This document shows positions 1 to 9,707 of a DNA stretch of 58,442 bases, piece by piece (within the stretch, counting starts at the first letter, position 1; the number at the start of each line of letters is the position of its first letter). Source of the stretch: Pseudomonadota bacterium (GTDB taxonomy: Bacteria > Pseudomonadota > Gammaproteobacteria > Steroidobacterales > Steroidobacteraceae); the NCBI GenBank assembly GCA_023417315.1, contig JAEZFW010000084.1:1-58442 (forward strand), read 5' to 3'. Under the pieces are notes generated by a model, which searched no databases, had not been told where the DNA came from, and was given only the letters and a program-made list of their open reading frames with translations. The translations under genes and the position numbers were made by a program.

Positions 1-30
1 GGATCAGGACGCGTTCCGCATCCTGATCCA

Positions 31-161
31 CGCGGCCAACTGGCCACTGGCCAACTGGCCAGAATAAGGAGAGGGACCTCTGCTCTTTGCAGCGGCCCGA
101 GGCGCGCTTGCGATCAGTTTTCTTTTCTTGCCAGTGGCCAGTTGGCCAGTGGCCTGCCAGT
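31..161. repeat. Inverted word array, TGGCCA(A)C family
   Basis: Left half (32-62) is a run of the words CCAACTGG and CCACTGG; right half (129-163) is the reverse, CCAGTGG and CCAGTTGG. The halves face each other across about 65 nt and can form a long imperfect hairpin just past the 3' end of the first hybrid kinase gene. The left half ends in GGCCAGAATAAGG and the right begins TTTTCTTGCCAG, so both halves are capped with a CAGAA-like sequence facing the loop. The same family recurs between zapD and yacG. Nothing protein-coding is convincing in bases 1-173. Confidence 0.8.
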
Positions 162-173
162 TGTCCGCGGCGC

Positions 174-3100
174 TCAGCGCGCCGCATACCTCGCCAACGT
201 CTCGTCCAAATCGTTCGGGTTCACCGGCTTGGTCATATAGCCATCCATGCCTGCTGCGAGGCAGCGCTCGCGATCCCCGCTCATCGCATGCGCGGTGAGT
301 GCCACGATCGGAGTGCGTGAGCCGCCGTCCGACTCTCGCCGACGGATCTCCCGAGTGGCTTCGAGCCCATCGAGCTCCGGCATCTGCACATCCATTAGCA
401 CGAGATCGAAACGCTCATTTTCCACGGCCTGGAGCGCTGCCTTGCCGGAGCCCGCGATCACGACTCGATGTCCCCGCTTGTGCAGCAAGCGCTGCATCAC
501 CATCTGATTCACGTTGTTGTCTTCGGCTACGAGTACGTTCAACGCTCCGCCAGGAGTCGCCGACTGATTCGCCCTCGTCTGATTCTCAGTCACAGGGAGC
601 GCTTCGCGCTCTTGCAGCACTCGAGCGATCGCACTCGTGAGCTCTTCCTCGGAGAACGGCTTGACCAGGTAACCTTCGAGCTTGAGATCTCGGCAGCGCG
701 CGGCGCCTTCTCTCTGCGAGCTGGTGCGCGTCAGCATCAACACAGGTAACGGAATCTGTCGCTCTCGAATGGACCCTGCGAAAGTACACCCGCCGATCAC
801 GGGCATGTCGTAGGACACCAGTGCGATCGCGTACGGGTCGTGCGTGTTGAGCGAGGCGCGTAGGCATTCCATACCTTCGCTCGCACTGGCTGCCTCAGTC
901 GGGCGCATGCCCGCTCGCGCAAGCGCTTCACGAAGGATGCGGCGCTGAGATGCATTGTCTTCGACGATGAGCACGCGTGCCTTGCGCAGAAGAAGCTGTC
1001 CGAGCTGTGAGGTCGGTTTGCGCTGCGCGACACTCGCCTCCAGACACAGGGTGAAATGCAAGCATCGCCCGCCCTCGGCGGATTCGGCCCACATGCTCCC
1101 ACCCATCAGCTCGATGAGCTTTTGCGAGATGGTGAGGCCTAGCTCGCTCCCATTCGGCTGCTTGCCGCCGGCAGACATCTCTGCCTCTCTCTGCTGCTCG
1201 CCAACCTCGACGGCGGTTCGCGCGCTCGTATCCGCAATCGTGAATTGAAGCGTGGACTTCGACTCGGTTTGACCGATAAGCGCAGCGCTCAACACCACCT
1301 CGCCCTTCGCAGTGGCCTTGATTGCATCGCTCACCAGCGTCAGGAACACCTGCCGCAGGCGATTGGCGTCTCCGATCCAAGTACGCTGGACGTTCGGCGC
1401 AATCTCATACAGCAACTCGATGCCTTGACGATGCGCCTGCAGGGCAAGGGTACGCGCGACCGAGTCGATGACGTCGCGAATATCGAAGGCATGCGCCTCG
1501 AGCTGAAGCTTGCCGGCCTCGATCTTGGAGAAGTCGAGAATGTCATTGATGACCCCCAGCAATCCGTCCCCGGAAACCTTGAGCGCCTGCACGTACTCGC
1601 GTTGCTCGTTCGTCAACTCCGTATCCAGACACAGCTCGCTCATCCCGATGATGCCGTTGAGAGGCGTGCGGATCTCATGGCTCATGTTGGCGAGGAACTC
1701 GCTCTTTGCACGATTGGCAGCTTCGGCGGCGCTACGCGCCCCGTCGAGGATCTCCTCGGCCTGCTTGTGCACCGTGATGTCATCAGACACCTCGAGCACA
1801 TGGGTTGCCGCGCCTTCTTGATTCAAGATCGGCCGTTTCACCGTTCGCAGCCATTGCACCTGCCCGAGCTTCGTCGTGCGAGTGCGTTCGGCGAGCGTCT
1901 TCTCTGCACCGACCTCGAGAACCTCGCGATCGCTCGACTCGGTCATCTCGAATTCCGATTGCGGCAATCCAAGGTCGCGTTCGCTCTTACCGAGCACCTG
2001 ATCCGGCATCTGTCCATACTCTTCGGCGAGCGCGCGGTTGATCAGCGTATAACGCCCGGAGCGGTCTCGGACCGAAATGAAACCGGGACACATATCGATG
2101 ATCTGGCGCAGGAAGCTGCTCTGCTTCTCGATCTGCGTCGTCTGCGCCTCGACGCGCCTGCGCAGTGTTCGAGCCCACAACATGGCAGCCGCAACCGACA
2201 ACGTGAGCAGCGCGATCGCGGGCCACGCGTGACGCAGGCTCCACCAAGGCGCCGCATGGACCACCTTCACGTCATCGATCGAGCGCAGCAGGATCCGGAA
2301 TGAATCCACTGGCGCATGCGTATCGCCGCGGAAGCGATCGCCGCGGTGTTGGCGCTGCACTGCGCAGATGCCGATCACTTGCAGGATACTGCCTTCCCGA
2401 AATCTGCCGAGCGGCACGCTGCCATCGAGCTCCGCATTGAAGATTGCATGACCGGCTTGCAGCACCAACGTCTGCTGAGCGGCGCTTTCGCCCTGACTAA
2501 TCAACCGCGCTTCGATGCTGACCAGCCGGTTGTCGAAGGTGCCAGTCATCACTTGCTCAGGATCGACCATGCTTGGAAGAAATTCCGCCTTGAGATCGAG
2601 CGAACGAAGCCGAGCATCAGTCAGGACTGGACCCTGCACGCTCGGCGTTGGATATCCGATGACTTCGACGACATGGCCGGGCCGAACGTCAGCATTCGGC
2701 GCCTGCACCTGCAGACTGCCAGTCGAGTCTTCCACGAACAGTCGCCCGGGGGTTCGCATTGTCACGATGCCGCGAACGAGCACACGCCGGCTCGCATCGG
2801 AGCTCGCCGTAAAGCGAAGTAGCTGGTTGATGGCCCGCGGCGTATTGAGATCCTGATTCCGGGGCGCGGGCGAGATGATCTGCATGTCGTTCACGGAGTG
2901 AACGAAGATGCGGTAGCCGGTAAGCACGCCCTTGCTGGTGAAAGATGTGCCGAGCACGCCGCGGGCTCGGACTTTTGCATCGACGTAGGCCTCGAGCAAC
3001 GCAGGGTCGCTCGGTGTAATCAAGATTCCGCCGACGGGTCCGATCTCGCTATCGAGTGCAAAATCGATGTTGCCTCCATCCTCTGTCGAGAACGGCCGCA

Positions 3101-4514
3101 GAAGACCTTCCAACTCCACCCACTGAGAATCGTAAGCGCCGCTCGGCGCGATCTCCGGGTCGACCTTTCGCGGTTGCGGCATGCTCGTGGTGCCAAGGAT
3201 CTTGAACCAGGGTTGCGCGATGACCGGCGCGAACTCGCCCGGCGCAGTAATGCCGGTGATCTCGACTTTCTGACCGGGCACGAGCGTATCGAGCGCTTGT
3301 CCCCAACCATCTACCCAGATCGCCGACGAATCGGCTTGCACGAATGCAAACTGATGGATGTAGTTCACCGATGTGACGACAGCGGCGACTCGGATCGGCA
3401 GGTTCTTGGCTGCATCCTGAGCCTTGAGCGCCCGTATTCCCGAGATGGTCGTGAGCGCGATGTCAGGCACCTCCTCGCTCGCGCCTATGTCAGCGCCTTC
3501 GATCGCAACGACGGTGGCGCGCTCAAGCACGACATTCCACCTCTGTCGGGTCGGCCAGCCCGTGACGCGCACGCGTTCACCTGCGCGGTACTCGACTACG
3601 CTCTCCATCTCGACCGGTAACAATAGCCCGCGACTGTCGATCAGCAGCGTGCCATCGGCATCCGTGCGAACGACGGTTCCGTCGAGCACCACCCTGTGGC
3701 CTTCGCGAAGCCAACGCGATTGCGAGAAGAGCTCTTGTGTCGAGCGCACGGTGCCGAGAGGTGGCGCCGCGCTGATGACGACGAAATCTTTGGTCGATCG
3801 CACCCAAAGATGCGGTGCGAACGTCTCCGCGATCCGATCGAGACCGAGTTGCAGCGCGCCGCGCACCGTAACGCGTGAATCGAGCAATGTATCGAGATCG
3901 ACATTGCTCGCATCCAAGACCGTGACGGTCATCCGTTGACCAGCATCGCCCAGCTCCAGGACCAATCGATCCTGCTCCCGCTTGGCCGCACGAACCACGC
4001 CGCCCGTCTGAACGCGGCGACCTTCGATCCGCTGCGTGCCGCGCAAGAGATCCGCAATCGCAACGACTTGTGGTTCCGGAAGCTCGCCGCGCCGCCGCTC
4101 GAGGATCTCGACGTCATCGAGCGTGACGCTGCGCAGGCCGACGCGAGCATCGTACTCGCGCGCGACGATGGCTCGTATGCGAACACGTTGACCGACCTCG
4201 GGAAGCGGATCACTCGCGCTAATGCGCAGGCCGGAAACTTCGTCCTGCATATAGAACGAGTGTGCGGCGCGATCCACGAAGATCACAGAGCCGGCAAGCT
4301 CGACTGGATCTCCTCTGCGCAGACGCTTCAAGTCATTGAGCGCAAGACGTTCTCCAGAGAACGGCGCATTCGACGAAACGAAGAACGGGGATGCAAGCCC
4401 GGCAGCGACGAGCGCCAGCACGAGCACGACGATGCCGATTCTGACTCTGTCGCGCAGCATAGAATCGATGCCGCGCCGCTTCTCGATAGTGGTCAATGTA
4501 TGCTCGCCCTTCAA
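174..4514 (-). CDS. Membrane hybrid histidine kinase, degenerate catalytic domain
   Basis: Membrane sensor with an N-terminal transmembrane helix (about residues 24-46), some 700 periplasmic residues of repeated OB-fold-like modules, a second helix (about 763-783), then PAS, HisKA, HATPase and two receiver domains. The phosphorylatable His is present (H946 in NMSHEIRTPLNG). The ATPase lobe is eroded: the N-box Asn is Asp (D1063 in TLVSDAIKAT), the G1 box DTGIG reads DTSAR, and the G2 box GTGLGL reads GSELGL. In the first receiver the acceptor Asp is Ser (S1234, VSYDMP); the second receiver keeps D1375 (LMDVQMP). It is a paralogue of the intact kinase just upstream and overlaps it by TTGA. The TTG at 4514 is the overlapping start; ATG at 4460 (MLRDRVRIG, right before the first helix) is an equally good start. 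I infer a pseudokinase or phosphotransfer partner rather than an autonomous kinase. Confidence 0.85.
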   Translation of the reverse strand: MKGEHTLTTIEKRRGIDSMLRDRVRIGIVVLVLALVAAGLASPFFVSSNAPFSGERLALNDLKRLRRGDPVELAGSVIFVDRAAHSFYMQDEVSGLRISASDPLPEVGQRVRIRAIVAREYDARVGLRSVTLDDVEILERRRGELPEPQVVAIADLLRGTQRIEGRRVQTGGVVRAAKREQDRLVLELGDAGQRMTVTVLDASNVDLDTLLDSRVTVRGALQLGLDRIAETFAPHLWVRSTKDFVVISAAPPLGTVRSTQELFSQSRWLREGHRVVLDGTVVRTDADGTLLIDSRGLLLPVEMESVVEYRAGERVRVTGWPTRQRWNVVLERATVVAIEGADIGASEEVPDIALTTISGIRALKAQDAAKNLPIRVAAVVTSVNYIHQFAFVQADSSAIWVDGWGQALDTLVPGQKVEITGITAPGEFAPVIAQPWFKILGTTSMPQPRKVDPEIAPSGAYDSQWVELEGLLRPFSTEDGGNIDFALDSEIGPVGGILITPSDPALLEAYVDAKVRARGVLGTSFTSKGVLTGYRIFVHSVNDMQIISPAPRNQDLNTPRAINQLLRFTASSDASRRVLVRGIVTMRTPGRLFVEDSTGSLQVQAPNADVRPGHVVEVIGYPTPSVQGPVLTDARLRSLDLKAEFLPSMVDPEQVMTGTFDNRLVSIEARLISQGESAAQQTLVLQAGHAIFNAELDGSVPLGRFREGSILQVIGICAVQRQHRGDRFRGDTHAPVDSFRILLRSIDDVKVVHAAPWWSLRHAWPAIALLTLSVAAAMLWARTLRRRVEAQTTQIEKQSSFLRQIIDMCPGFISVRDRSGRYTLINRALAEEYGQMPDQVLGKSERDLGLPQSEFEMTESSDREVLEVGAEKTLAERTRTTKLGQVQWLRTVKRPILNQEGAATHVLEVSDDITVHKQAEEILDGARSAAEAANRAKSEFLANMSHEIRTPLNGIIGMSELCLDTELTNEQREYVQALKVSGDGLLGVINDILDFSKIEAGKLQLEAHAFDIRDVIDSVARTLALQAHRQGIELLYEIAPNVQRTWIGDANRLRQVFLTLVSDAIKATAKGEVVLSAALIGQTESKSTLQFTIADTSARTAVEVGEQQREAEMSAGGKQPNGSELGLTISQKLIELMGGSMWAESAEGGRCLHFTLCLEASVAQRKPTSQLGQLLLRKARVLIVEDNASQRRILREALARAGMRPTEAASASEGMECLRASLNTHDPYAIALVSYDMPVIGGCTFAGSIRERQIPLPVLMLTRTSSQREGAARCRDLKLEGYLVKPFSEEELTSAIARVLQEREALPVTENQTRANQSATPGGALNVLVAEDNNVNQMVMQRLLHKRGHRVVIAGSGKAALQAVENERFDLVLMDVQMPELDGLEATREIRRRESDGGSRTPIVALTAHAMSGDRERCLAAGMDGYMTKPVNPNDLDETLARYAAR

Positions 4515-7500
4515 AGCATACCGATCGCATCAGCGTCGGGCGGCGCGGCTCCAGGCGTGTACGTCTTCAGTACTTGGTCGAGCTCCCGCGGGTTGATGGG
4601 CTTCGTCATGTAAGCGTCCATGCCCGATTCCAGGCAGCGCTCCCGATCGCCGCTCATGGCGTGCGCAGTGAGCGCAACGATCGGCAGATGCACGTTGCGG
4701 CCAATCTCTCGTCGACGGATCTCTCGAGTCGCTTCGAACCCATCGAGCTCGGGCATCTGCACATCCATGAATACAAGATCGAACGCGTCGCGCTCGACCG
4801 CCTCGATCGCCACCCGGCCGCTCGCAGCGATCGTCACTTTATGGCCGCGCTTCACGAGCAAGCGCTGCATGACGAGCTGATTGACGGGGTTGTCCTCCGC
4901 CAAAAGAATGTTGAGACCTGCGCCCGCGACGCTCACGCGTGGCGTGCGCGGCGCCGCCACCGGCGCCGATTGCGTGAGCACGCGAGTCAGCGCGTCGCGC
5001 AACTCATTGAGGCGCACTGGCTTCACTAGATAACTCGTCACGCCGAGCTCGCGGCAACGCGCTGCATCTTCGCGCTGGCCGGACGAAGTCAACATCATGA
5101 TCGCGGTGGCGGAGATCTCTTGTCGCTCGCGCACCTGCTCGGTGAGCGTAAGTCCGTCCACCACCGGCATGTTTAGATCGGTCAGCATGATCTGTACCGG
5201 GTCGCCCTCGCTAACGGCCTCCTCGAGCTTCGCGAGGGCTTCGGCCGCGCTCTGCGCGGCAAGAGGACGCATGCCCCAGCGCGCAAGCGCTTCGTGAAGA
5301 ATGCGCCGGTTGGTATCGTTGTCATCGACTACGAGCACTCGCACGCGCTCCAGCGAGCGCGGCGTGGAGCGCGCCGGTTGAGAGGCCCCTGTCACGTTGC
5401 GCAGTTTGATCGTGAAATGAAATTCGCTGCCTTTGCCGGGCTCGCTCTCCACCCAGATTCTTCCACCCATCATCGTGACGAGTCGCGTGGAGATCGTGAG
5501 CCCTAAGCCAGTTCCGCCGTACTGGCGCGTCGTAGACGAGTCCGCCTGCACGAACGGATTGAAGATCTGTTGCTGGCGATCCGAGGGAATGCCGATGCCG
5601 GTGTCTCGTACCGTGAAGCGTAGGATGCGATGCTCGCTGCCCTGCTCTTCCACGCGCGCTGAGAGCACCACTTCACCTCGCGACGTGAACTTGATCGCGT
5701 TGCCGACCAGATTGAGGAGCACCTGACGCAGTCGGTTGGCATCCCCGATTGCGAGCGCGGGCACATCCATCGCGATGTCGCAAGCGAGCTCGAGATCCTT
5801 CTGGTGCGCGCGCAGGGCGAGTGTCTTGAGCACGGCGTCGAGCGTCTCGCGAATGTCGAACTCTCCCGGATCGAGCTCGAGTTTGCCCGCCTCGATCTTC
5901 GAGAAATCGAGAATGTCATTGATGACGTTGAGCAGACCGTCTGCAGAAAGCTTGACGGTCTCGATGTACTCGCGCTGCTCTCGCGACAGATCCGTATCCA
6001 GGCATAGCTCGCTCATGCCGAGGATGCCGTTCAGCGGCGTACGAATCTCATGGCTCATGTTCGCCAAGAACTCGCTCTTTGCCTGGTTCGCCGCTTCCGC
6101 CGCAGCGCGCGCCTTCTGCAGCGTTGCTTCGACTTGCTTGTGCAACGTGACGTCGTTCGAGACCCCGAGCACGTGCGTCGCGACAGCGTCCTCTCCGATC
6201 AAGGGCCGCTTCACCGTATGCATCCAGAGCTGGCGGCCGCTGCTATCCGTATGCGGCTCCTCTGGAACGACCTTCTCCTGCTTCGAGTCCATTACCTCGA
6301 GGTCGTCCCGATAGTAGGCGCTCGCTTCCGCTTCGCTCATGCCGATCTCGCGATCGGTCTTGCCGAGCATCTCCTGCGGTTCGCGTCCATGCGCTTCCGC
6401 CAGCGCGCGATTCACGAGTGTGAAGCGACCGCGCCGATCCTTGACGAAGATGTAATTCGGGCACATGTCGATGATCTGTCGCAAGAAGGCACGCTGCGTA
6501 TCGATCTCGGCGGTCTGTGCTTGCACGCGACGACGCAGCGATACGACCCATAGCAGCGCCAAGCAGATGGACAATGTGAGCAATGCGAGCGCGGGCCATG
6601 CTTGACGTAAGTTCCACCAAGGTGTCGCCCGAACGACGCTGACGTCTTGCGCCGAGCGCATCAGCAGTCGGAAGGAGACGGGATGCGACGTGAAGTCTCG
6701 GAATAGCGGGCGCTGACGCTGCACGGCACAGATGCCGACGACTCGCAGCACGCTGCCTTCGCGCAAGGATTCGAGCGGGATGGCTGCGTTCAGTTGCGCA
6801 TTGAAGGTCGTGTAACCGTCGTGCAGGACCAAGGTCTGTTGAATCGCACCGTTCACGTAATTGAGTAGCCGCGCTTCCACAGCGACGAGACGGTTGTCCA
6901 GATCGTTACTCAATATCTCTTCGGGCGTCACGAGCGGCGGATCGATGATGCCTTTCTTCCCCAGCGGGGCGATCGTGGCATCCGAGAGGATCGGACCGTT
7001 CTCGCTCGGGCTCGCATACCCGATCGCTTCGATCTCCTCGCCCAATTGGACCGATCGATCGGTCGTTTCGATGCGAAGACTTCCCGATGGGTCCTCGATG
7101 TACAGCATCTCCGACGTTTGGAACGTGACGACGCCTTGGACACGCGCGCGACGACCGCTTTGCTCATCTCCCGAGAAGCGCAGCAGGTCGCTGATCGCCT
7201 TCAGCGGCATCGCTCCTGCACCCGCGGGCGCAGGCCGAATGATCTCGAGCGAGCGCGGCGAATCCACGAACATGCGATAGCCCGTCAGCACGCGATCGTT
7301 CGTGAACGACGTCGCGAACACGCCGCGAGCGCGCACGCGAGCATCGACGAGGGCGCGCCACTCGCTCTCGTCCTGAGCATTCACCATGATCACGCCTACC
7401 GGTCCGACGGAGGTGATCAGGTTGAACAAGTAACCTGCATCGCTCGGTTGAATGGGGCGCACGAGCCCTTCGATCTCGACCCATTCGGAGTCATACGTTC

Positions 7501-8869
7501 CCGACGGCGCGATCTCGGGATCCACACGCTGCGCGACCGGGAGCGCACCTTGGCCGAGCACTTCGATATGCGGGTGAATGATCACGGGAGCGAAGCCGCC
7601 AGACCATGTCACTCCGCGCAGGCGAATGCGTTGCCCCGCGCGCAGCGTTTGCAGGGCTTGATCGGATGCATCCACGTAGATGCCTTCGGCACCCATCTGA
7701 ATGAAGAAGCAGTCGCGCTGATGATGAATGTTCGTCAGCACCGCCTCGAGATCGACCGGATACGCATGCGAGGCAACCTCGTTTGGGAGCCCTCTGATGC
7801 TGGCGATGCTGGTGATCGCAGGGGTGCCGCTTTGCGACTCCGCTGGCCCAAGCTGCAGACTTTGTGGCGCAACGCGAATGACGTCGGCTCGCTGCAGCGT
7901 GATCGTGAATCGTCGTGGGGTCGGCCACCCGATCGCCTCGATCGTGTCGCCGGCCCGGTACTCCATCGCCCGAGGCGTTTCGACCGGCATGACGATCCCG
8001 CCGTTGTCGATCAAGAGCACTTGCGGCGTCTCGGGACGTACGACCACGCCGTGAATCCGCACACGAGACCCGAGCTTCAACCATTCGGGGTCGGTGAGCA
8101 GGGCACGCACTGACGGTGCCAGCGGAATCTCGGCAGGCGCGCGCGCTAGCAGCTCGACATCCTCGCGCAACGCGACTTGTAACAACGGGCCGAAATCGTT
8201 GTTGCGCGAAATGTTGCCTTCCCAGGGGTTGAAGTAGTCGACCTGCACAACCCCGCGGACTGAAATGCGCGTGTCGAGCAGTCCTTCGCGAGTTAGCGAT
8301 CCTGCCGGATCGAAGATCGTCACAGGCAGTCGGCGGCCGTTATCGCCGAGCTCGAGCAGCATGTGGGCACCCTCGCGGCGCGCCGCCCGCACGATGCCGC
8401 TCGTCTCAACACGGATCGCCTCATGCGCGACCGATTCGGTGAACAGATCGCCTATCGACTTGATCTTCGCGGCCGGCAACGCGCCGCGCGCCGCGCGCTT
8501 GAGCTTGATGCCATCCAACGACACGCTCCGACGCCCGATGCTCGCGTCGTACGCATCTTTGACGATACCTTCGAGCGCGACCTTGTCGCCAGGTTGCGGG
8601 AGCGGATCGGTGCCGTACGGATAGATGCGAACGCCCGCGGTCTCGTCCTGCAGGTAGTAGAAGCGCTCCTCCCCGTTTGCGAAGGTGACGACGCCTTTGA
8701 TGCGAACGGACGTCTCGGATCCGACACGCTTCAGATCACTGAGGGCGACCGTGTCGCTCGATAGAAAAGAACGGCTCCGAGGAAAGAAGAACGAAACGAG
8801 CAAGACGATGCAAGAGAGCGCAACGAGCGTGCCGAGCAACGCCGCGCGCCACTCGCGAAGGGCGCTCAT
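4511..8869 (-). CDS. Membrane hybrid histidine kinase with OB-fold-like sensor region
   Basis: Same architecture as its downstream paralogue: N-terminal helix, about 700 periplasmic residues of OB-fold-like repeats (recurring pattern: short strand ending in a gated 'ED/DE-xSGxLRI' segment followed by 'xGxxVxxxG'), a second helix, PAS, HisKA, HATPase and two receivers. All catalytic motifs are intact: H940, NLVGNAIKFT, DTGIGIP, GTGLGLTIS, acceptor aspartates D1231 (LTDLNMP) and D1369 (FMDVQMP), and SYLVKP/AYMTKP lysines. I chose ATG at 8869 (MSALREWRAALLG) because the 45 residues before it in the open frame, starting at a GTG, are Arg-rich and unlike a protein start, and the helix follows directly. 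The ligand is unknown; OB-fold modules usually bind oligosaccharides or nucleic acid. It is probably the only autonomous kinase of the pair. Confidence 0.88.
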   Translation of the reverse strand: MSALREWRAALLGTLVALSCIVLLVSFFFPRSRSFLSSDTVALSDLKRVGSETSVRIKGVVTFANGEERFYYLQDETAGVRIYPYGTDPLPQPGDKVALEGIVKDAYDASIGRRSVSLDGIKLKRAARGALPAAKIKSIGDLFTESVAHEAIRVETSGIVRAARREGAHMLLELGDNGRRLPVTIFDPAGSLTREGLLDTRISVRGVVQVDYFNPWEGNISRNNDFGPLLQVALREDVELLARAPAEIPLAPSVRALLTDPEWLKLGSRVRIHGVVVRPETPQVLLIDNGGIVMPVETPRAMEYRAGDTIEAIGWPTPRRFTITLQRADVIRVAPQSLQLGPAESQSGTPAITSIASIRGLPNEVASHAYPVDLEAVLTNIHHQRDCFFIQMGAEGIYVDASDQALQTLRAGQRIRLRGVTWSGGFAPVIIHPHIEVLGQGALPVAQRVDPEIAPSGTYDSEWVEIEGLVRPIQPSDAGYLFNLITSVGPVGVIMVNAQDESEWRALVDARVRARGVFATSFTNDRVLTGYRMFVDSPRSLEIIRPAPAGAGAMPLKAISDLLRFSGDEQSGRRARVQGVVTFQTSEMLYIEDPSGSLRIETTDRSVQLGEEIEAIGYASPSENGPILSDATIAPLGKKGIIDPPLVTPEEILSNDLDNRLVAVEARLLNYVNGAIQQTLVLHDGYTTFNAQLNAAIPLESLREGSVLRVVGICAVQRQRPLFRDFTSHPVSFRLLMRSAQDVSVVRATPWWNLRQAWPALALLTLSICLALLWVVSLRRRVQAQTAEIDTQRAFLRQIIDMCPNYIFVKDRRGRFTLVNRALAEAHGREPQEMLGKTDREIGMSEAEASAYYRDDLEVMDSKQEKVVPEEPHTDSSGRQLWMHTVKRPLIGEDAVATHVLGVSNDVTLHKQVEATLQKARAAAEAANQAKSEFLANMSHEIRTPLNGILGMSELCLDTDLSREQREYIETVKLSADGLLNVINDILDFSKIEAGKLELDPGEFDIRETLDAVLKTLALRAHQKDLELACDIAMDVPALAIGDANRLRQVLLNLVGNAIKFTSRGEVVLSARVEEQGSEHRILRFTVRDTGIGIPSDRQQQIFNPFVQADSSTTRQYGGTGLGLTISTRLVTMMGGRIWVESEPGKGSEFHFTIKLRNVTGASQPARSTPRSLERVRVLVVDDNDTNRRILHEALARWGMRPLAAQSAAEALAKLEEAVSEGDPVQIMLTDLNMPVVDGLTLTEQVRERQEISATAIMMLTSSGQREDAARCRELGVTSYLVKPVRLNELRDALTRVLTQSAPVAAPRTPRVSVAGAGLNILLAEDNPVNQLVMQRLLVKRGHKVTIAASGRVAIEAVERDAFDLVFMDVQMPELDGFEATREIRRREIGRNVHLPIVALTAHAMSGDRERCLESGMDAYMTKPINPRELDQVLKTYTPGAAPPDADAIGML

Positions 8870-9186
8870 GAAACCCGCGTTCGTTGGTACGTTCGACAAT
8901 GGCACTCTCGATCTGATCCACGCAGTAGACCGGAGGGCATGTCGCCTGCAGCTTGGCTCGCGTACTTCAACGTGCCGCGCGCGACGCCTTCCGCGGTTTT
9001 TCACGTATCGTGCCGGCAGTGATCCGTGGCTAGATCCTCATCGTTCCCTGAATGCCCCCCTTCCGCACAGACTGTACGCGCAACGCAGCATGCCGAAAGT
9101 GATCGGCCTCTAAACTCTTGAGTGCTCGAGATGAGTCGATTGCGCAGTCGAGGATGGGAGAAACCCCGAGGAAGAGAGAAGGGCTC
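8870..9186. other. Upstream region of the kinase pair, no gene seen
   Basis: About 300 bases between the kinase start and the repeat array. Open frames here on both strands are short and Arg-rich and look like chance. No convincing sigma-70 or ECF-type promoter could be picked; a promoter for the kinase operon is expected here on position alone. Confidence 0.5.
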
Positions 9187-9331
9187 TAGGCTCTAGGCTG
9201 TAGGCTGTAGCCAGAGAAGAAGGGCTGCGATTCCCGCGCGTCTCGGCACACAAGATGACGTAGAAAGCTGCGTCTTTTCTAGCTACAGCCCACAGCCCAC
9301 ACCCCAGAGCCTACAGCCTACAGCCTACGGC
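9187..9331. repeat. Inverted heptamer array, TAGGCTG family (copy 1)
   Basis: Left half carries four TAG triplets exactly 7 nt apart (9187, 9194, 9201, 9208) in words of the type TAGGCTG. Right half is seven perfect-phase heptamers beginning at 9283, 9290, 9297, 9304, 9311, 9318 and 9325, consensus CTACAGC, the reverse complement; four of them give TAG on the minus strand. Since 7 is not a multiple of 3, three adjacent words place a stop in every frame. The left half ends in CCAGAGAAGAAGG. The array sits between the kinase promoter region and the 3' end of the oxidase operon. Confidence 0.88.
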
Positions 9332-9344
9332 CGCGCTCTCTTGC

Positions 9345-9707
9345 TTACCGCTCACACCTTAGAATCATCCCTGCCGGGGTCGCGAAAACGACGAATAGCA
9401 CACACAAAATCGCGAACAAGCTCGAGAGCGTCGCGATGAACCGATCGGTTCGCAAGCTCGCATCCGCAGTGCTCTGCGTCGGCAACGCTCGTCGTGTACG
9501 CCATGACACGTAAGCGCCGATCAGTCCGACGCACGCCCAGAGCACGCCCATCCCGATCACGAACGCATCGCTCTGCACGGGACAGCGCGCGTACACCGTG
9601 TTCGTGACGATCTGGTGATGAGCGATCGCAGCAATGGCACCGAGCGGCACGCCGAGCCACTTGCCCACCCGCAGCTTCGAGGAGAAAGTTTGTCGTTGGA
9701 TGGCCAC
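9345..9707 (-). CDS. Small membrane protein of the oxidase operon
   Basis: About 120 residues with three hydrophobic segments (LGVPLGAIAAIAHH, FVIGMGVLWACVGLIGAYVS, LSSLFAILCVLFVVFATPAG). Start chosen at GTG 9707, which shares one base with the TAG of the subunit III gene (TAGTG), fitting the overlap pattern of this operon; the frame is open further upstream to 9755. The position is that of a small accessory subunit or assembly protein, but I do not recognise the family and assign no function. Confidence 0.65.
   Translation of the reverse strand: MAIQRQTFSSKLRVGKWLGVPLGAIAAIAHHQIVTNTVYARCPVQSDAFVIGMGVLWACVGLIGAYVSWRTRRALPTQSTADASLRTDRFIATLSSLFAILCVLFVVFATPAGMILRCER

Noticed and set aside
1245..2303. 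352-codon plus-strand open frame
   Set aside because: Antisense to the hybrid kinase; His/Arg-rich shadow.
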